A DNA stretch of 64,000 bases from Bradyrhizobium retamae (GCF_001440415.1 NZ_LLYA01000203.1:62001-126000), one strand, 5' to 3'; positions 34,770-43,305 are shown, counted from the first letter of the stretch. A program made the numbers and translations. The notes: generated from the sequence alone by a model not told the origin.

Positions 34770-34794
34770 TGATTCAACCATTTTGGTTCAATCA
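34770..34794. promoter_or_regulatory. Inverted repeat upstream of the sugar ABC operon
   Basis: TGATTCAACC-ATTTT-GGTTCAATCA. The two 10-base arms match with one mismatch, centred about 165 bases before the binding-protein start. The size and AT-rich symmetry resemble sites for LacI, GntR or similar sugar regulators. No regulator gene is adjacent. Confidence 0.5.
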
Positions 34795-34881
34795 TTTGCG
34801 TCCTTGCCGGGGAGCATGGCCGACCGACGTTTTAGCGCGGCGCCACTTGGCATCGAAGACGCTAGCTGGGTTCAGCGGCGA

Positions 34882-34953
34882 GTAGCCCGCATGAGCGCAG
34901 CGATATGCGGGGAAAATGAAAGCCCCGGATGTCGCGGCGCTCATCTGGGCCAC
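34882..34953. repeat. Palindromic repeat, CCCGGATGAGCGCAGCG family
   Basis: Two arms of 31 bases (GTAGCCCGCATGAGCGCAGC onward and its inverted partner ending GCTCATCTGGGCCAC) surround a short AT-rich loop. Several differences between the arms keep base pairing possible. This is a widespread noncoding repeat type in rhizobia and not a gene. The remainder of 34617-34987 holds no gene. Confidence 0.7.
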
Positions 34954-34987
34954 GCCTGCTGGGCTGATTTTCTGCTTTTTATCGTTA

Positions 34988-35464
34988 TCAGAAAACCCCG
35001 ATCTGCGGCTTGGCGATCATCAACCACATTATGATCGCCACCGCAGTGAACGCCGGAATGCCAAACGCGAACCATAGCCAAAAAATCCGGTGATATTCTT
35101 TCGGCAGCGGCTTGCCCTCTGCCGTTGCGATCACGGCGAGGTCGCGCAGGCGCATTTGCATCCACACCACCGGCAGCCACAGCGCGCCGGTGAGGACGTA
35201 CAGCACGATCGACCAGACGATCCATCCGTCCCAGAACGAATAGCCGACGTTCAGCACAAGCAGCGTGCCGGTGATGGGCTGCACGACGACGGCGGTCGCC
35301 GTGAAGATGAAGTCGGCAATCACGACGATGCGGGCGACGCCGGCGATCACGGCCGGCTTGCCGCCGAGGTGAGCCGCCAGCATGAAAAAGGCGATGCCCG
35401 CGCCCGTGCCGAGCAGCACAGCGGCGCCGACGACATGGAGATATTTGAGGACGAAATACAGCAT
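34988..35464 (-). CDS. DUF2269-family integral membrane protein
   Basis: A 158-residue membrane protein with four helices. It begins MLYFVLKYLHVVGAAVLLGT, and internal His and Pro residues suggest a possible haem or metal site, as in related DUF2269 proteins. Its ATG overlaps the stop of the upstream SDR-DoxX gene by one base, so the two are coupled. The function is unknown. Confidence 0.8.
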   Translation of the reverse strand: MLYFVLKYLHVVGAAVLLGTGAGIAFFMLAAHLGGKPAVIAGVARIVVIADFIFTATAVVVQPITGTLLVLNVGYSFWDGWIVWSIVLYVLTGALWLPVVWMQMRLRDLAVIATAEGKPLPKEYHRIFWLWFAFGIPAFTAVAIIMWLMIAKPQIGVF

Positions 35465-36717
35465 CACCGGTCCTCGAGCACGGCCAGCGCTGCGAAATGC
35501 AACACGATGATCGGCCAGATCTTCAGCATCGGCCCCAGCGGATCGGCCCAGAGCCGCGGCACCAGGATGGTGCCGATGATCGCGTAGGCGAAGGAAATGG
35601 CGATGGCCGCATAGAGGCCGTAGCGGCTCGTTGGCCTGTAGGCGATCGCAAGTCCAATGACCAGATCGGCCAGGGCGCCCGCGATCACGGTAAGCACGGC
35701 AGCCGTTCCTTCCACGCCGCCTTCGCCCATCAGGCCCATGCCATAACCCCAACCCGGCCCCAGCGAGACAAACGCGGTCGAGAGCCAGAACAGGGATAGG
35801 ACGACAAAGATCGCGGGCTTGACCAGGTACATGCCGGCAAACCAGCGTTCCTGCACGGACGCCGGCTCAGCGGCGAAAAATTCCGGAAGGCTTTTTGGAT
35901 GAAGCCCGAGCCGCTGCATGTCTTCGAGATTGCCAATGGCGCCGCGCACCATCTCGCGCTCGGCCGTGCTTCTTACAGGAGGCCGCCAGCCGAGATACGA
36001 AATCATGTCGCCAAGCTTGTACATGAGGCTTGAAGCGAACTGCGGTAGGCGTATCTCCCGTGCCGATGGCCAGCGGCACCAACGGCGGATCAGCGCAACG
36101 ACCGCGCCGAATGAATAGCGATGCGGGCCGACCAGCTCGATAATCTGTCGCGTGGGCGCGGCGGGGTCGAGAAAATGCTCCACAGTCCGTACCACGTCCT
36201 CAAGCAGGACGATCTGGAGCTGTCCGGTGTTCGGCATCACAGGAACGGCGGGCAGCGCCGCCAGTCCTCGCATCAGCGCGCTGGCGCCATAGGCCGCGCG
36301 GCCGATCACCACGGAAGGCCGCAAGATGACCCAATCGAGATCGCGCTCCATCAGCGCCTTGTCGCCGGCCAATTTGGATCGGGAAAAATCGCTCGGGGTT
36401 TCGCGGTCGACGCCGATGGCGGAAAAATGGATGACGCGACGGATCTCGAGCTGCTCGCAAGCGGCAAAGAGGTTTGCGATGCCGCGATGATGCACCATTG
36501 AGGTGGAATCGCCGGGGCTGTCCTGGAGCACCCCTGCGCAATTCACGACCGCCTCGATGCCATCGAGATGCGGCAGCCAATATGCGGGCGACTTCGCCTC
36601 GGAGATATCGACGTTGCCGCTTCTGCTCATCGAAACGACGGAATGACCGCGCGAGGACAGATGAGCCACGATTGCCGATCCGATCAGTCCGGTCCCTCCT
36701 ATCACGGCAATTTTCAT
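35464..36717 (-). CDS. SDR-type NAD(P)-binding protein fused to DoxX-like membrane domain
   Basis: A 417-residue fusion. Residues 1-280 form an atypical SDR/NmrA-like domain with the dinucleotide loop GGTGLIGSAIVAHL (residues 8-21). It lacks a clear YxxxK pair, so a redox-sensing or epimerase-like role is open. Residues about 300-417 form four membrane helices of the DoxX type. The fusion implies a membrane-bound nucleotide-dependent function. Its stop overlaps the DUF2269 gene, and together they may form a small membrane redox unit. Confidence 0.82.
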   Translation of the reverse strand: MKIAVIGGTGLIGSAIVAHLSSRGHSVVSMSRSGNVDISEAKSPAYWLPHLDGIEAVVNCAGVLQDSPGDSTSMVHHRGIANLFAACEQLEIRRVIHFSAIGVDRETPSDFSRSKLAGDKALMERDLDWVILRPSVVIGRAAYGASALMRGLAALPAVPVMPNTGQLQIVLLEDVVRTVEHFLDPAAPTRQIIELVGPHRYSFGAVVALIRRWCRWPSAREIRLPQFASSLMYKLGDMISYLGWRPPVRSTAEREMVRGAIGNLEDMQRLGLHPKSLPEFFAAEPASVQERWFAGMYLVKPAIFVVLSLFWLSTAFVSLGPGWGYGMGLMGEGGVEGTAAVLTVIAGALADLVIGLAIAYRPTSRYGLYAAIAISFAYAIIGTILVPRLWADPLGPMLKIWPIIVLHFAALAVLEDR

Positions 36718-36738
36718 GACATGCTCCGCATTAAGAAG

Positions 36739-37293
36739 TCACGCCCGCTTACGCCAACGTAAGCCCCGAACGAATTCCTCCAGAAAAGGAAGCGCCTCAA
36801 ATAGCACGGAGGCAGCCAGGAAACCGGCGACGAATTGCCAGGGCAGCGGATTCCGCTTGAGGACTAGGTCGAAGCGGGCAGCCTCCGGACCAAGTCCCCA
36901 TAGGCTGAGAAATTGCGGCCAGTTCAGCGCAATGACGATGAGCATGGCAGTGAGAGGCATCAGCTCGAGAAAACTATGGACATGCTGTTCGATGGGCGTG
37001 ATGGACCGCCTGTGACTGGCGAATGTCGTGTCCCACAAGGCCGTCAACTGGTGCAGAACGAAACAGACAATCATGGTTGCGATGATGAGCGCATTGATCT
37101 CAAAGAACATCGCCGCCAGGAGGGGAATGCCTATCTCTGCCAACATCAGCAGATGAAGAAGCGATTCCTTGTAGCCGCTCGTCACTTCGATCCGCGAAGC
37201 GCGATGACAGAGGTAATCGGCAAAGCCGGCCACTAGCCACACCGGCAGGACGAAATACAACAATATCGTTTCGGCTGCAGCGGGATGAGACAT
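36739..37293 (-). CDS. Integral membrane protein of unknown function
   Basis: A 184-residue protein with five or six hydrophobic helices. Conserved-looking polar residues lie in ADYLCHRASRIE (near residue 26) and SLLHLLMLAEIGIP. His residues in LHQLTALWD and ASHRRSITPIEQHVHSFLE look like possible metal or haem ligands. I recognise no named family; similar proteins are sometimes misannotated as diguanylate cyclases. It sits 21 bases upstream of the SDR-DoxX gene on the same strand and may be cotranscribed with it. Confidence 0.7.
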   Translation of the reverse strand: MSHPAAAETILLYFVLPVWLVAGFADYLCHRASRIEVTSGYKESLLHLLMLAEIGIPLLAAMFFEINALIIATMIVCFVLHQLTALWDTTFASHRRSITPIEQHVHSFLELMPLTAMLIVIALNWPQFLSLWGLGPEAARFDLVLKRNPLPWQFVAGFLAASVLFEALPFLEEFVRGLRWRKRA

Positions 37294-37320
37294 CGGCTTT
37301 TCCGGCCAAGCAGTTCCCGT

Positions 37321-37482
37321 TTACAGCGTGTCGGGGGTGCGGACGGGCGAGGATTTGTCCTCATTCCGCAGCTCCTGCTCAGCCAGACGCCAGAATTCGT
37401 GCTCTTTGCCTTCGGGCCTGCCATTGCGCTCCCAGATCTCATAGGCGCGCTTTTTAATTTCCTGTTCGGTTGGCTCGGTCAT
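37321..37482 (-). CDS. DUF2934-domain small protein
   Basis: A 53-residue protein starting MTEPTEQEIKKRAYEIWERN and continuing GRPEGKEHEFWRLAEQEL, the DUF2934 signature. It is common in rhizobia, often in several copies, and has no known function. The start at 37482 follows GGAG; a longer frame to 37623 adds an unlikely extension. About 310 bases between it and the next gene (37483-37793) hold nothing I recognise. Confidence 0.82.
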   Translation of the reverse strand: MTEPTEQEIKKRAYEIWERNGRPEGKEHEFWRLAEQELRNEDKSSPVRTPDTL

Positions 37483-37793
37483 CGATGTCTCCTCCATCCA
37501 TCTCTGTACGATAGGCGTCGCATCGCCGCTCTCGGCGGCCGGAGATGTCACGTCGGAGCTTTCGCCTGTCGCCAGGCGGCGATCCCTTTTCCTCGCAGTG
37601 GAGTCAGGACATCGCGCCTGCACGCGGCACCGCGTGACGGCTTTCGTTCATTGAGGGATAAGCACGCAGCGAAGAGCAATGTTCCTGGATCAAACGGGCT
37701 TAGGTCGGTTTTGGATTGAAGGCGGCACGTCGATTTGAGCTGTGGCGGCGCTCCATGTCCCTTCGTCCCGTACAGGGGGACCGGGCAGGCGGC

Positions 37794-37973
37794 TCAGAAC
37801 GAATTCGCCAGTTCGATCTCCGCCTTCAGCGCGGCAATCCGCCGCCCGGCTTCCCTGGCCGTCAGGTTCCTCTCGAATAGTTTGGGCTGATAGGCCTCGG
37901 CGCTGAGCGTGCGCAGCGTCGCCAATTGGCGCGGCGTCATCGGTGCATCCACCTGGTCCGGTAGCTGGGACAT
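37794..37973 (-). CDS. DUF3072-like small protein
   Basis: A 59-residue protein starting MSQLPDQVDAPMTPRQLATL and continuing RTLSAEAYQPKLFERNLTA. The pattern MTxxQ-x-x-x-L followed by REAGRRIAALKAEIEL matches DUF3072. The function is unknown. It is divergent from the small-gene cluster that starts at 38070. Confidence 0.75.
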   Translation of the reverse strand: MSQLPDQVDAPMTPRQLATLRTLSAEAYQPKLFERNLTAREAGRRIAALKAEIELANSF

Positions 37974-38069
37974 CTGAAACCCCAAAGAATCTTCGATTCG
38001 ATCCGAACTCTTAACTTGAAATTTGTTCTTTATTTGTTCTTATGGAGTTCTACCGCAGCGAGGTGGCCC

Positions 38070-38456
38070 ATGGACAACAAATTGAATGAAATTCGCAGAA
38101 AAATCAGGTTCTTACGGTCGGAGATGCTGAGCGCGGAGGATAACATCCGTAAACAGCTCAACCGCGATGAGGACTGTTCGGAAGCAGCAATGCGTCTGAT
38201 GGCCATGCGGGTCACCATGGTCGGCCTCATCGGCGAACGGAACCGGCTTGGCGGCGAAGAGCGGCTGCTCAATGTCGATGAGCGGCTGAAGCTGGATGCC
38301 CGCTCGGTCGGCAGGAAGCCTGCGATCGGGGCGTCAGAGCGTTTTCCAGCGAAGTGGGAACCGGTTCGCGGCAAGAAAACGCGTCAAATAGAAAATCCAG
38401 AGCCCCGTTCCGATTCAATCGGAGCGGAGAAGGCTCGAGGCCGCCGTGAGCGATGA
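38070..38456 (+). CDS. Conserved small protein with repeat-derived C-terminus
   Basis: A 128-residue protein. Residues 1-85 (MDNKLNEIRRKIRFLRSEML at the start, GLIGERNRLGGEERLL later) are charged and helical, like a small coiled-coil protein. From about residue 88 the DNA is the dispersed repeat at 38335-38430, and the encoded tail (SERFPAKWEPVRGKK onward) is low-complexity and basic. AGGTGG precedes the ATG at 38070. The stop overlaps the next gene by 4 bases. The function is unknown. Confidence 0.6.
   Translation: MDNKLNEIRRKIRFLRSEMLSAEDNIRKQLNRDEDCSEAAMRLMAMRVTMVGLIGERNRLGGEERLLNVDERLKLDARSVGRKPAIGASERFPAKWEPVRGKKTRQIENPEPRSDSIGAEKARGRRER
38335..38430 (+). repeat. Dispersed repeat, full copy inside a coding sequence
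   Basis: The blocks AGAGCGTTTTCCAGCGAAGT, ACCGGTTCGC and GAAAACGCGTCAAAT are followed by an AGAGCCCCGTTCCGATTCAA hairpin half. It supplies the C-terminal third of the gene at 38070-38456. Confidence 0.7.
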
Positions 38457-38659
38457 CGCCATTCAAGCCCCTGCGCCGGCGGATTGCCGAACTGGATCAG
38501 CTTGCTCGTCAGCTCAATCAATCCGGCCTGGATAACGCGCGGGCGCAGCTCCTGCTCGCGCGCAAGCGGGCGGAGTTGGAAGATTTCATCAACAGAGGCC
38601 GGCGATGTCAGGACCGCTCAGATGGTACGACCCCAACGCAGATAACCCGCCGTGGCTAA
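38453..38659 (+). CDS. Small basic helical protein, unknown
   Basis: A 68-residue protein (MTPFKPLRRRIAELDQLARQ at the start) with a long helix rich in Arg, Leu and Ala. It overlaps the previous gene by 4 bases in ATGA and the next by 55 bases in another frame. The reading frame past about residue 50 may be shadow of the next gene. Only coding potential and coupling support it. Confidence 0.45.
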   Translation: MTPFKPLRRRIAELDQLARQLNQSGLDNARAQLLLARKRAELEDFINRGRRCQDRSDGTTPTQITRRG

Positions 38660-38835
38660 AAGCCCTGGCGGAGGTTCGGATCCGGGCGACGCGGGAAGGA
38701 TGGTGCCATGCCCATGTCCAGGCGATCGTTGTCGCCATCGATCAATATGCCGAGGCGGCGCTGGGCAATCGGGATTACTTTCTCAACAAGCCGCATAGCA
38801 TCGGTGGTCGCAGCAGCAACAACAACGTTCCCTGA
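38605..38835 (+). CDS. Conserved small protein of unknown function
   Basis: A 76-residue protein starting MSGPLRWYDPNADNPPWLKA, with a conserved-looking EGWCHAHVQAIVVAIDQYAE segment and an ending of NRDYFLNKPHSIGG. It has the look of a real, compact domain (two Trp-containing turns and a helix). GAGG lies just before the ATG. Similar proteins are known as hypotheticals in Bradyrhizobium. It follows two small genes in the same direction. Confidence 0.6.
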   Translation: MSGPLRWYDPNADNPPWLKALAEVRIRATREGWCHAHVQAIVVAIDQYAEAALGNRDYFLNKPHSIGGRSSNNNVP

Positions 38836-38891
38836 AGGTCGCTTGCGATGGAATTGAGCGTAATAATTGGAGGAGGTTGGATGTTTGAGCG

Positions 38892-38993
38892 ATGCGGCTC
38901 CTTCACGCGTTCACGTTGGTGATCGCCGTTGCAGCGGGAGCTGCCGCATTGGTCGATGTCGTCGCTATGTTTTCTAGCTACCAAGGCCAGTAG
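38892..38993 (+). CDS. Candidate 33-residue membrane peptide
   Basis: The ORF MRLLHAFTLVIAVAAGAAAL continues to a stop at 38993. It is a single hydrophobic helix with a short polar tail. A strong GGAGGAGG at 38869-38876 lies 15 bases upstream, which is long; the same site would better serve a 13-codon ORF at 38881. It could be a small membrane protein or chance. The 168-base gap before AsmA otherwise holds no gene. Confidence 0.35.
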   Translation: MRLLHAFTLVIAVAAGAAALVDVVAMFSSYQGQ

Positions 38994-39004
38994 ATGGGGT
39001 AACG

Positions 39005-40957
39005 TTAGTTCGCCTTGGCCGGTGCATTGGCCGGTGCGTCCGCCGCCGCCTCCGGCACCGCCTGCCGCGATCCTCCACCGGTAAACCGCTCGATCACCGA
39101 GCGCACCGCATCGCGCGTCTTGCGATCCTTCACTGCATCGAGCAGGGGCGCTGCGCCCGGCGAGCGGCGGATCAGGCTCTCCGGATCGGGAAACACCAGC
39201 GGATCATCCCACGGGCCCTGCACGACGAAGGGCAGTTCGAATCCCTTATCGCCGGCGCCGGCCGACGTCAGGCTGGCGATGCCCTTGAGGTCGTATTCGC
39301 GTGATGGCACCGAAGCGGTGCCGGTCAGCGTCAGGCGCGTGGTCGGTCCGTTGACGCGGATTTCTTCGACGGTGGCGATGCCGTCGTTGAAGTGCACCGA
39401 AACGGTGAGGTTGTCGTAGGGTGTCGTGCCGGAGCGGAAATTGCCGCCGCCGGATAGCGGCCGCCGCTCCAGCCGCTTCAGCAACTGCTCGACATTGAAG
39501 CCGGCGATCGCGCCGTCATGACCGGTGAGCGTCGCGGTGCCGTCGAGCGAGGAGGCGAGGCCGAACGGGCTCGAGCCGGATGCCATCAACGAGACGCCGA
39601 GATTGCCGCGGCCGGAAAGCTTCGTGATGCCGAACAATTCACTGGCGCAGGCCTGCAGATCGACATCGGTGAACTGGAACTGCGCCTTGACGTCGGCGAT
39701 CGCATCCGAACGCGCAATGCCGAACGAGCCCTTGGCGATGCCGCCATACATCTGCGCTTCGCCGATCGAGAGCGCCAGCGCGCCGCCGCGCAGATTGGCG
39801 CCGAACGCGGTGCGACCGAGTCTCGTCGGGCCGACCGTCACCCTCGCCGCCGACAGACGCATATCGAGGTCGGTGGCGGAGAGCGAGGTGAGGTCGAACA
39901 ATTGCCGGTTCCAGTCGCGCGCGCCGCTCGCAAGCAGGCGGACGGTCGAGATATAGGGCGTGAAATCCAGGTTGCCCGCGGCGAGCGTCGCCTGCAGCGT
40001 CTGGCGGCCGTTGTTGGCAACCGTCATCACGCCCTCGGCGACGTTGCCGTCGAGTTCGACATTCACATTCGTCAGCGCAACCGAGGCGCCGACGACATTG
40101 GCGCGGGCCCTCAGCGCGAAGCGGCCGAACCCGCCGCTGCCGGGCACCGGCTGCCCCATCCAGCGCAACGCGTTGCGCAGCGACACGCTGTCGACGGTCA
40201 CCGTGCCGTCCATCATCAGGCTGGTGCGGTTGGCCAACGAGCCGTCGAAGGCGAGTTTCAGGGGCGCGCTGACCAGCCGCGCCTTCAGACCCGAGCGATC
40301 GCCCGAGAGCATCGCGACGAAGTCGCTGGCCGAGATCGAGCCGTCGACGCGTTCGCCGCGCCAGTCGAATTGTCCGGTCGCCGCGAACGAGCGCGAGATC
40401 GACGGCCAGGCCAGCGAGAGATCGATGTCGCTGAGCTGTTCGGTGACACGGTTGGCGGCATCCTCGTATTTGAGCACGCCGTCCTGAATCCTGATTTCCG
40501 AGAACGATACCTGGTTTTCGGCGCCGGGCTTCATCGTGCGCGCGATGCGTTCGACGAACGGCGTCCAGTTGCTCTGGCCGCCGACCTCTCTGACGACGCG
40601 GATATGCGGCCGCAACATCATGACGTCCGCGATTTCGAAGCGGCGCAGCAGCAATGGCAGCAGGCGCAGATTTGCGGTCAAAACCTCGACCTGCAGCGCG
40701 GGGTCGGTGGTGCCGCCGCCCTTCAGCCCGACATTGTGGAACGAGACATGACTGCCCGGAAACACCGATACGTCGATCGCGCCGGTGACGACCAGATCGA
40801 GCCCGGTGACGGCTCGGATCTGCGCCTCGACCGCCTGCCGCAGCGCGTCGCGGTTGATGAACCAGGAGGTTCCGATCAGGGCGAGCACGGCCAGGCCGAA
40901 CAGCGTCGCAACCGGTATCCCGAGGCGCTTCATTCCTTGGGCCATCGTCAGTGACAT
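39005..40957 (-). CDS. AsmA-family protein
   Basis: A 650-residue envelope protein. An N-terminal membrane helix (LGIPVATLFGLAVLALIGTS) precedes the AsmA N-terminal domain (GLDLVVTGAIDVSVFPGSHVS, then VEVLTANLRLLPLLLRRFEI). The C-terminal AsmA domain includes FNDGIATVEEIRVNGPTTRL. The tail is Ala-rich. AsmA/TamB-like proteins are implicated in lipid transport and outer-membrane homeostasis. Starts at 40957 or 40933 are both possible. Confidence 0.88.
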   Translation of the reverse strand: MSLTMAQGMKRLGIPVATLFGLAVLALIGTSWFINRDALRQAVEAQIRAVTGLDLVVTGAIDVSVFPGSHVSFHNVGLKGGGTTDPALQVEVLTANLRLLPLLLRRFEIADVMMLRPHIRVVREVGGQSNWTPFVERIARTMKPGAENQVSFSEIRIQDGVLKYEDAANRVTEQLSDIDLSLAWPSISRSFAATGQFDWRGERVDGSISASDFVAMLSGDRSGLKARLVSAPLKLAFDGSLANRTSLMMDGTVTVDSVSLRNALRWMGQPVPGSGGFGRFALRARANVVGASVALTNVNVELDGNVAEGVMTVANNGRQTLQATLAAGNLDFTPYISTVRLLASGARDWNRQLFDLTSLSATDLDMRLSAARVTVGPTRLGRTAFGANLRGGALALSIGEAQMYGGIAKGSFGIARSDAIADVKAQFQFTDVDLQACASELFGITKLSGRGNLGVSLMASGSSPFGLASSLDGTATLTGHDGAIAGFNVEQLLKRLERRPLSGGGNFRSGTTPYDNLTVSVHFNDGIATVEEIRVNGPTTRLTLTGTASVPSREYDLKGIASLTSAGAGDKGFELPFVVQGPWDDPLVFPDPESLIRRSPGAAPLLDAVKDRKTRDAVRSVIERFTGGGSRQAVPEAAADAPANAPAKAN

Positions 40958-41211
40958 ATCCGGATCTGGTTAAGCCGAACTCGGGTTGCTGCTAAAGGAT
41001 CTCAGTTGATTAGGGCAGGCGGCGCAAACGTTAACCCCGTGCCAACCCACACAACTTGAAGGCTTTTCTTGACGCTTTCAAGGCCGACATGGCGTTCGGT
41101 GGGCAGTTCGGCGGCATAATCCACCCGTCATTGACGCACCGCGAAGAATTCGCCTAATAATCCGAAGATAATGCCGGCATTCGGCCGTTCCCTCCATCAG
41201 GTCAAACATCC

Positions 41212-41949
41212 ATGAACAAGGTTTACCCCGACGCCAGATCGGCACTCGACGGCGTTCTCAAGGACGGCATGATGATCATGTCCGGCGGTTTCGGTCTGTG
41301 TGGTATTGCCGAGACCCTGTCGGACGCGATCCGCGATTCCGGCGTCAAGAATCTGACGGTGGTTTCCAACAATGCCGGCGTCGACGGCATCGGGCTGAGC
41401 CGGCTGCTGGAGACGCGCCAGATTAAAAAGATGATCTCGTCCTATGTCGGCGAGAACAAGCTGTTCGCGCAGCAATACCTCGCCGGTGAACTGGAACTCG
41501 AGTTCAATCCGCAGGGCACGCTGGCCGAACGCATCCGCGCCGGCGGCGCCGGCATTCCGGCGTTCTACACCAAGACCGGCGTCGGCACGTTGATCGCCGA
41601 GGGCAAGGAAGTGAAGGAGTTCGACGGCGAGAAATACATCATGGAGCGCGGCCTGTTCGCCGATCTCGCCATCGTCCACGCCTGGAAGGGCGACACCGCC
41701 GGCAACCTGATCTACCGCAAGACCGCGCGCAATTTTAACCCGATGATGGCGACCGCCGCGAAGATCACGGTGGCGGAGGTCGAGCACCTGGTTCCGGCCG
41801 GCGAACTCAATCCCGACCACATCCACACGCCCGGCATTTTCGTCAAACGCATCATCGAGGTCGGCACGGCCAAGAAGCGCATTGAGTTCCGCAACACCCG
41901 CCCGCGCCCATCGAGCGCGTCCGCGGCGGCAACGGGAGTAGAAATCTGA
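41212..41949 (+). CDS. scoA: 3-oxoacid CoA-transferase subunit A
   Basis: A 245-residue alpha subunit of succinyl-CoA:3-ketoacid CoA-transferase. The glycine loop MIMSGGFGLCGIAETLSDAI is at residues 19-38, and YIMERGLFADLAIVHAWKGD follows later. The enzyme activates acetoacetate for use, which fits PHB and ketone-body metabolism in rhizobia. It overlaps scoB by one base. A C-terminal tail of about 12 residues (RPSSASAAATGVEI) is longer than usual. Confidence 0.93.
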   Translation: MNKVYPDARSALDGVLKDGMMIMSGGFGLCGIAETLSDAIRDSGVKNLTVVSNNAGVDGIGLSRLLETRQIKKMISSYVGENKLFAQQYLAGELELEFNPQGTLAERIRAGGAGIPAFYTKTGVGTLIAEGKEVKEFDGEKYIMERGLFADLAIVHAWKGDTAGNLIYRKTARNFNPMMATAAKITVAEVEHLVPAGELNPDHIHTPGIFVKRIIEVGTAKKRIEFRNTRPRPSSASAAATGVEI

Positions 41950-42599
41950 TGGCCTGGACCCGCGAACAGATGGCGGCGCGCGCCGCGAAGGAACTGCGCG
42001 ACGGCTATTACGTCAATCTCGGTATCGGCATTCCGACGCTGGTTTCGAACTACATCCCTGCAGGCATCGACGTCAGCCTGCAGAGTGAGAACGGCATGCT
42101 CGGCATGGGCCCGTTCCCCTATGAGGACGAGGTGGACGCCGACCTGATCAACGCCGGCAAGCAGACGGTCAGCGAATTGCCGTCGACCAGCTATTTCTCG
42201 TCGGCCGATTCGTTCGGCATGGTGCGCGGCGGCCATATCGATCTCTCGATCCTCGGTGCGATGCAGGTGGCGCAGAACGGCGATCTCGCCAACTGGATGA
42301 TCCCCGGCAAGATGGTGAAGGGCATGGGCGGCGCGATGGACCTCGTCGCCGGCGTCAAGCGCGTCGTCGTGGTGATGGAGCATTCCGCCAAGGACGGCCC
42401 GAAGCTCTTGAAGAAATGCAACCTGCCGCTGACCGGCGAGCGCGTGGTCGACATGGTGGTGACCGATCTTGCGGTCTTCACCATCGACAAGCACGGCAAG
42501 GACGGCATGGCGCTGATCGAGCTCGCCGACGGCGTCACGCTGGACGAGGTGAAGGCCAAGACCGAAGCCGAGTTCCGCGTCGCGTTGAAAAACGTCTGA
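41949..42599 (+). CDS. scoB: 3-oxoacid CoA-transferase subunit B
   Basis: A 216-residue beta subunit. The catalytic Glu that forms the CoA thioester is in LQSENGMLGMGP (about residue 46). GKMVKGMGGAMDLVAGVKRV and a closing TEAEFRVALK are also typical. It works with ScoA to move CoA from succinyl-CoA to acetoacetate in the cytoplasm. The two genes form one operon, with a GNAT gene right after. Confidence 0.95.
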   Translation: MAWTREQMAARAAKELRDGYYVNLGIGIPTLVSNYIPAGIDVSLQSENGMLGMGPFPYEDEVDADLINAGKQTVSELPSTSYFSSADSFGMVRGGHIDLSILGAMQVAQNGDLANWMIPGKMVKGMGGAMDLVAGVKRVVVVMEHSAKDGPKLLKKCNLPLTGERVVDMVVTDLAVFTIDKHGKDGMALIELADGVTLDEVKAKTEAEFRVALKNV

Positions 42600-42603
42600 C
42601 GTG

Positions 42604-43257
42604 ATGGCGGGGCGGTCGCAACCTGCGATCCGTCCCGCGCGTCCCGAAGACGCAAGCTTCATTGCCCGCAACATCCTGTCGTCGCAGCGCGGCCCGTTCC
42701 CGCGCGGCTGGTTCGACATCGCGCTTGGCTGGGACGAGCCGCAATGCCTTGCGTTCGTCGAATGCATCGCGATCGCGCCAACGCAATCGTGGTGGCACAT
42801 CACCCAGTTCATCGTCGCTGAGGTCGAGGGTGAGCCGGCGGCATCGCTCTGCGCGCTGCCCGCGGCCGGTACCGAGGCCGCTGCGCGGGCGGTGATCAAG
42901 GAGGTGGCGGCCGCGATAGCGCTGAGTGCCACCGATCCGACGGTGGTCTTCCGGCGTGGCGCCTATGGAGCGAATTGCTGGGTGCAGGGCGGTGAGGGCG
43001 ACTGGCTGATCGAGCATGTCGCCACGCTGCCGGAATATCGCGGGCGCGGGCTGGTGCAGGCGCTGATCGGGCATGCACTCGCGGCCGGAAGGGCTGCAGG
43101 ATTCGCGCACGCATCGATCTCGTTTCTGATCGGTAACGAGGCGGCAGAGCGATGCTATACGAAAGCGGGTTTTTCCTTTGCCGAAGAAAGACGCGATCCG
43201 GCGTTCGAAGCGTTGACCGGTTCGCCGGGCTTCCGTCGCTTTACGCGCGGAATTTAG
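42604..43257 (+). CDS. GNAT-family N-acetyltransferase
   Basis: A 217-residue acetyltransferase. The acetyl-CoA loop is in HVATLPEYRGRGLVQALIGH (about residues 140-159, with the R-G-R-G-L turn) and GNEAAERCYTKAGFSFAEER is the closing GNAT motif. The N-terminal AIRPARPEDASFIARNIL is also usual. The substrate is unknown. It starts 4 bases after scoB, so it may be cotranscribed. Confidence 0.88.
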   Translation: MAGRSQPAIRPARPEDASFIARNILSSQRGPFPRGWFDIALGWDEPQCLAFVECIAIAPTQSWWHITQFIVAEVEGEPAASLCALPAAGTEAAARAVIKEVAAAIALSATDPTVVFRRGAYGANCWVQGGEGDWLIEHVATLPEYRGRGLVQALIGHALAAGRAAGFAHASISFLIGNEAAERCYTKAGFSFAEERRDPAFEALTGSPGFRRFTRGI

Positions 43258-43305
43258 GCATGTGTCGTCCGTGCGTTCGCAGGGACAACGAGAGTGTTGC
43301 TCGAC

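Noticed and set aside
39518..40954. 478-codon plus-strand frame opposite AsmA.
   Set aside because: Shadow of the AsmA gene, Arg-rich with no domain.
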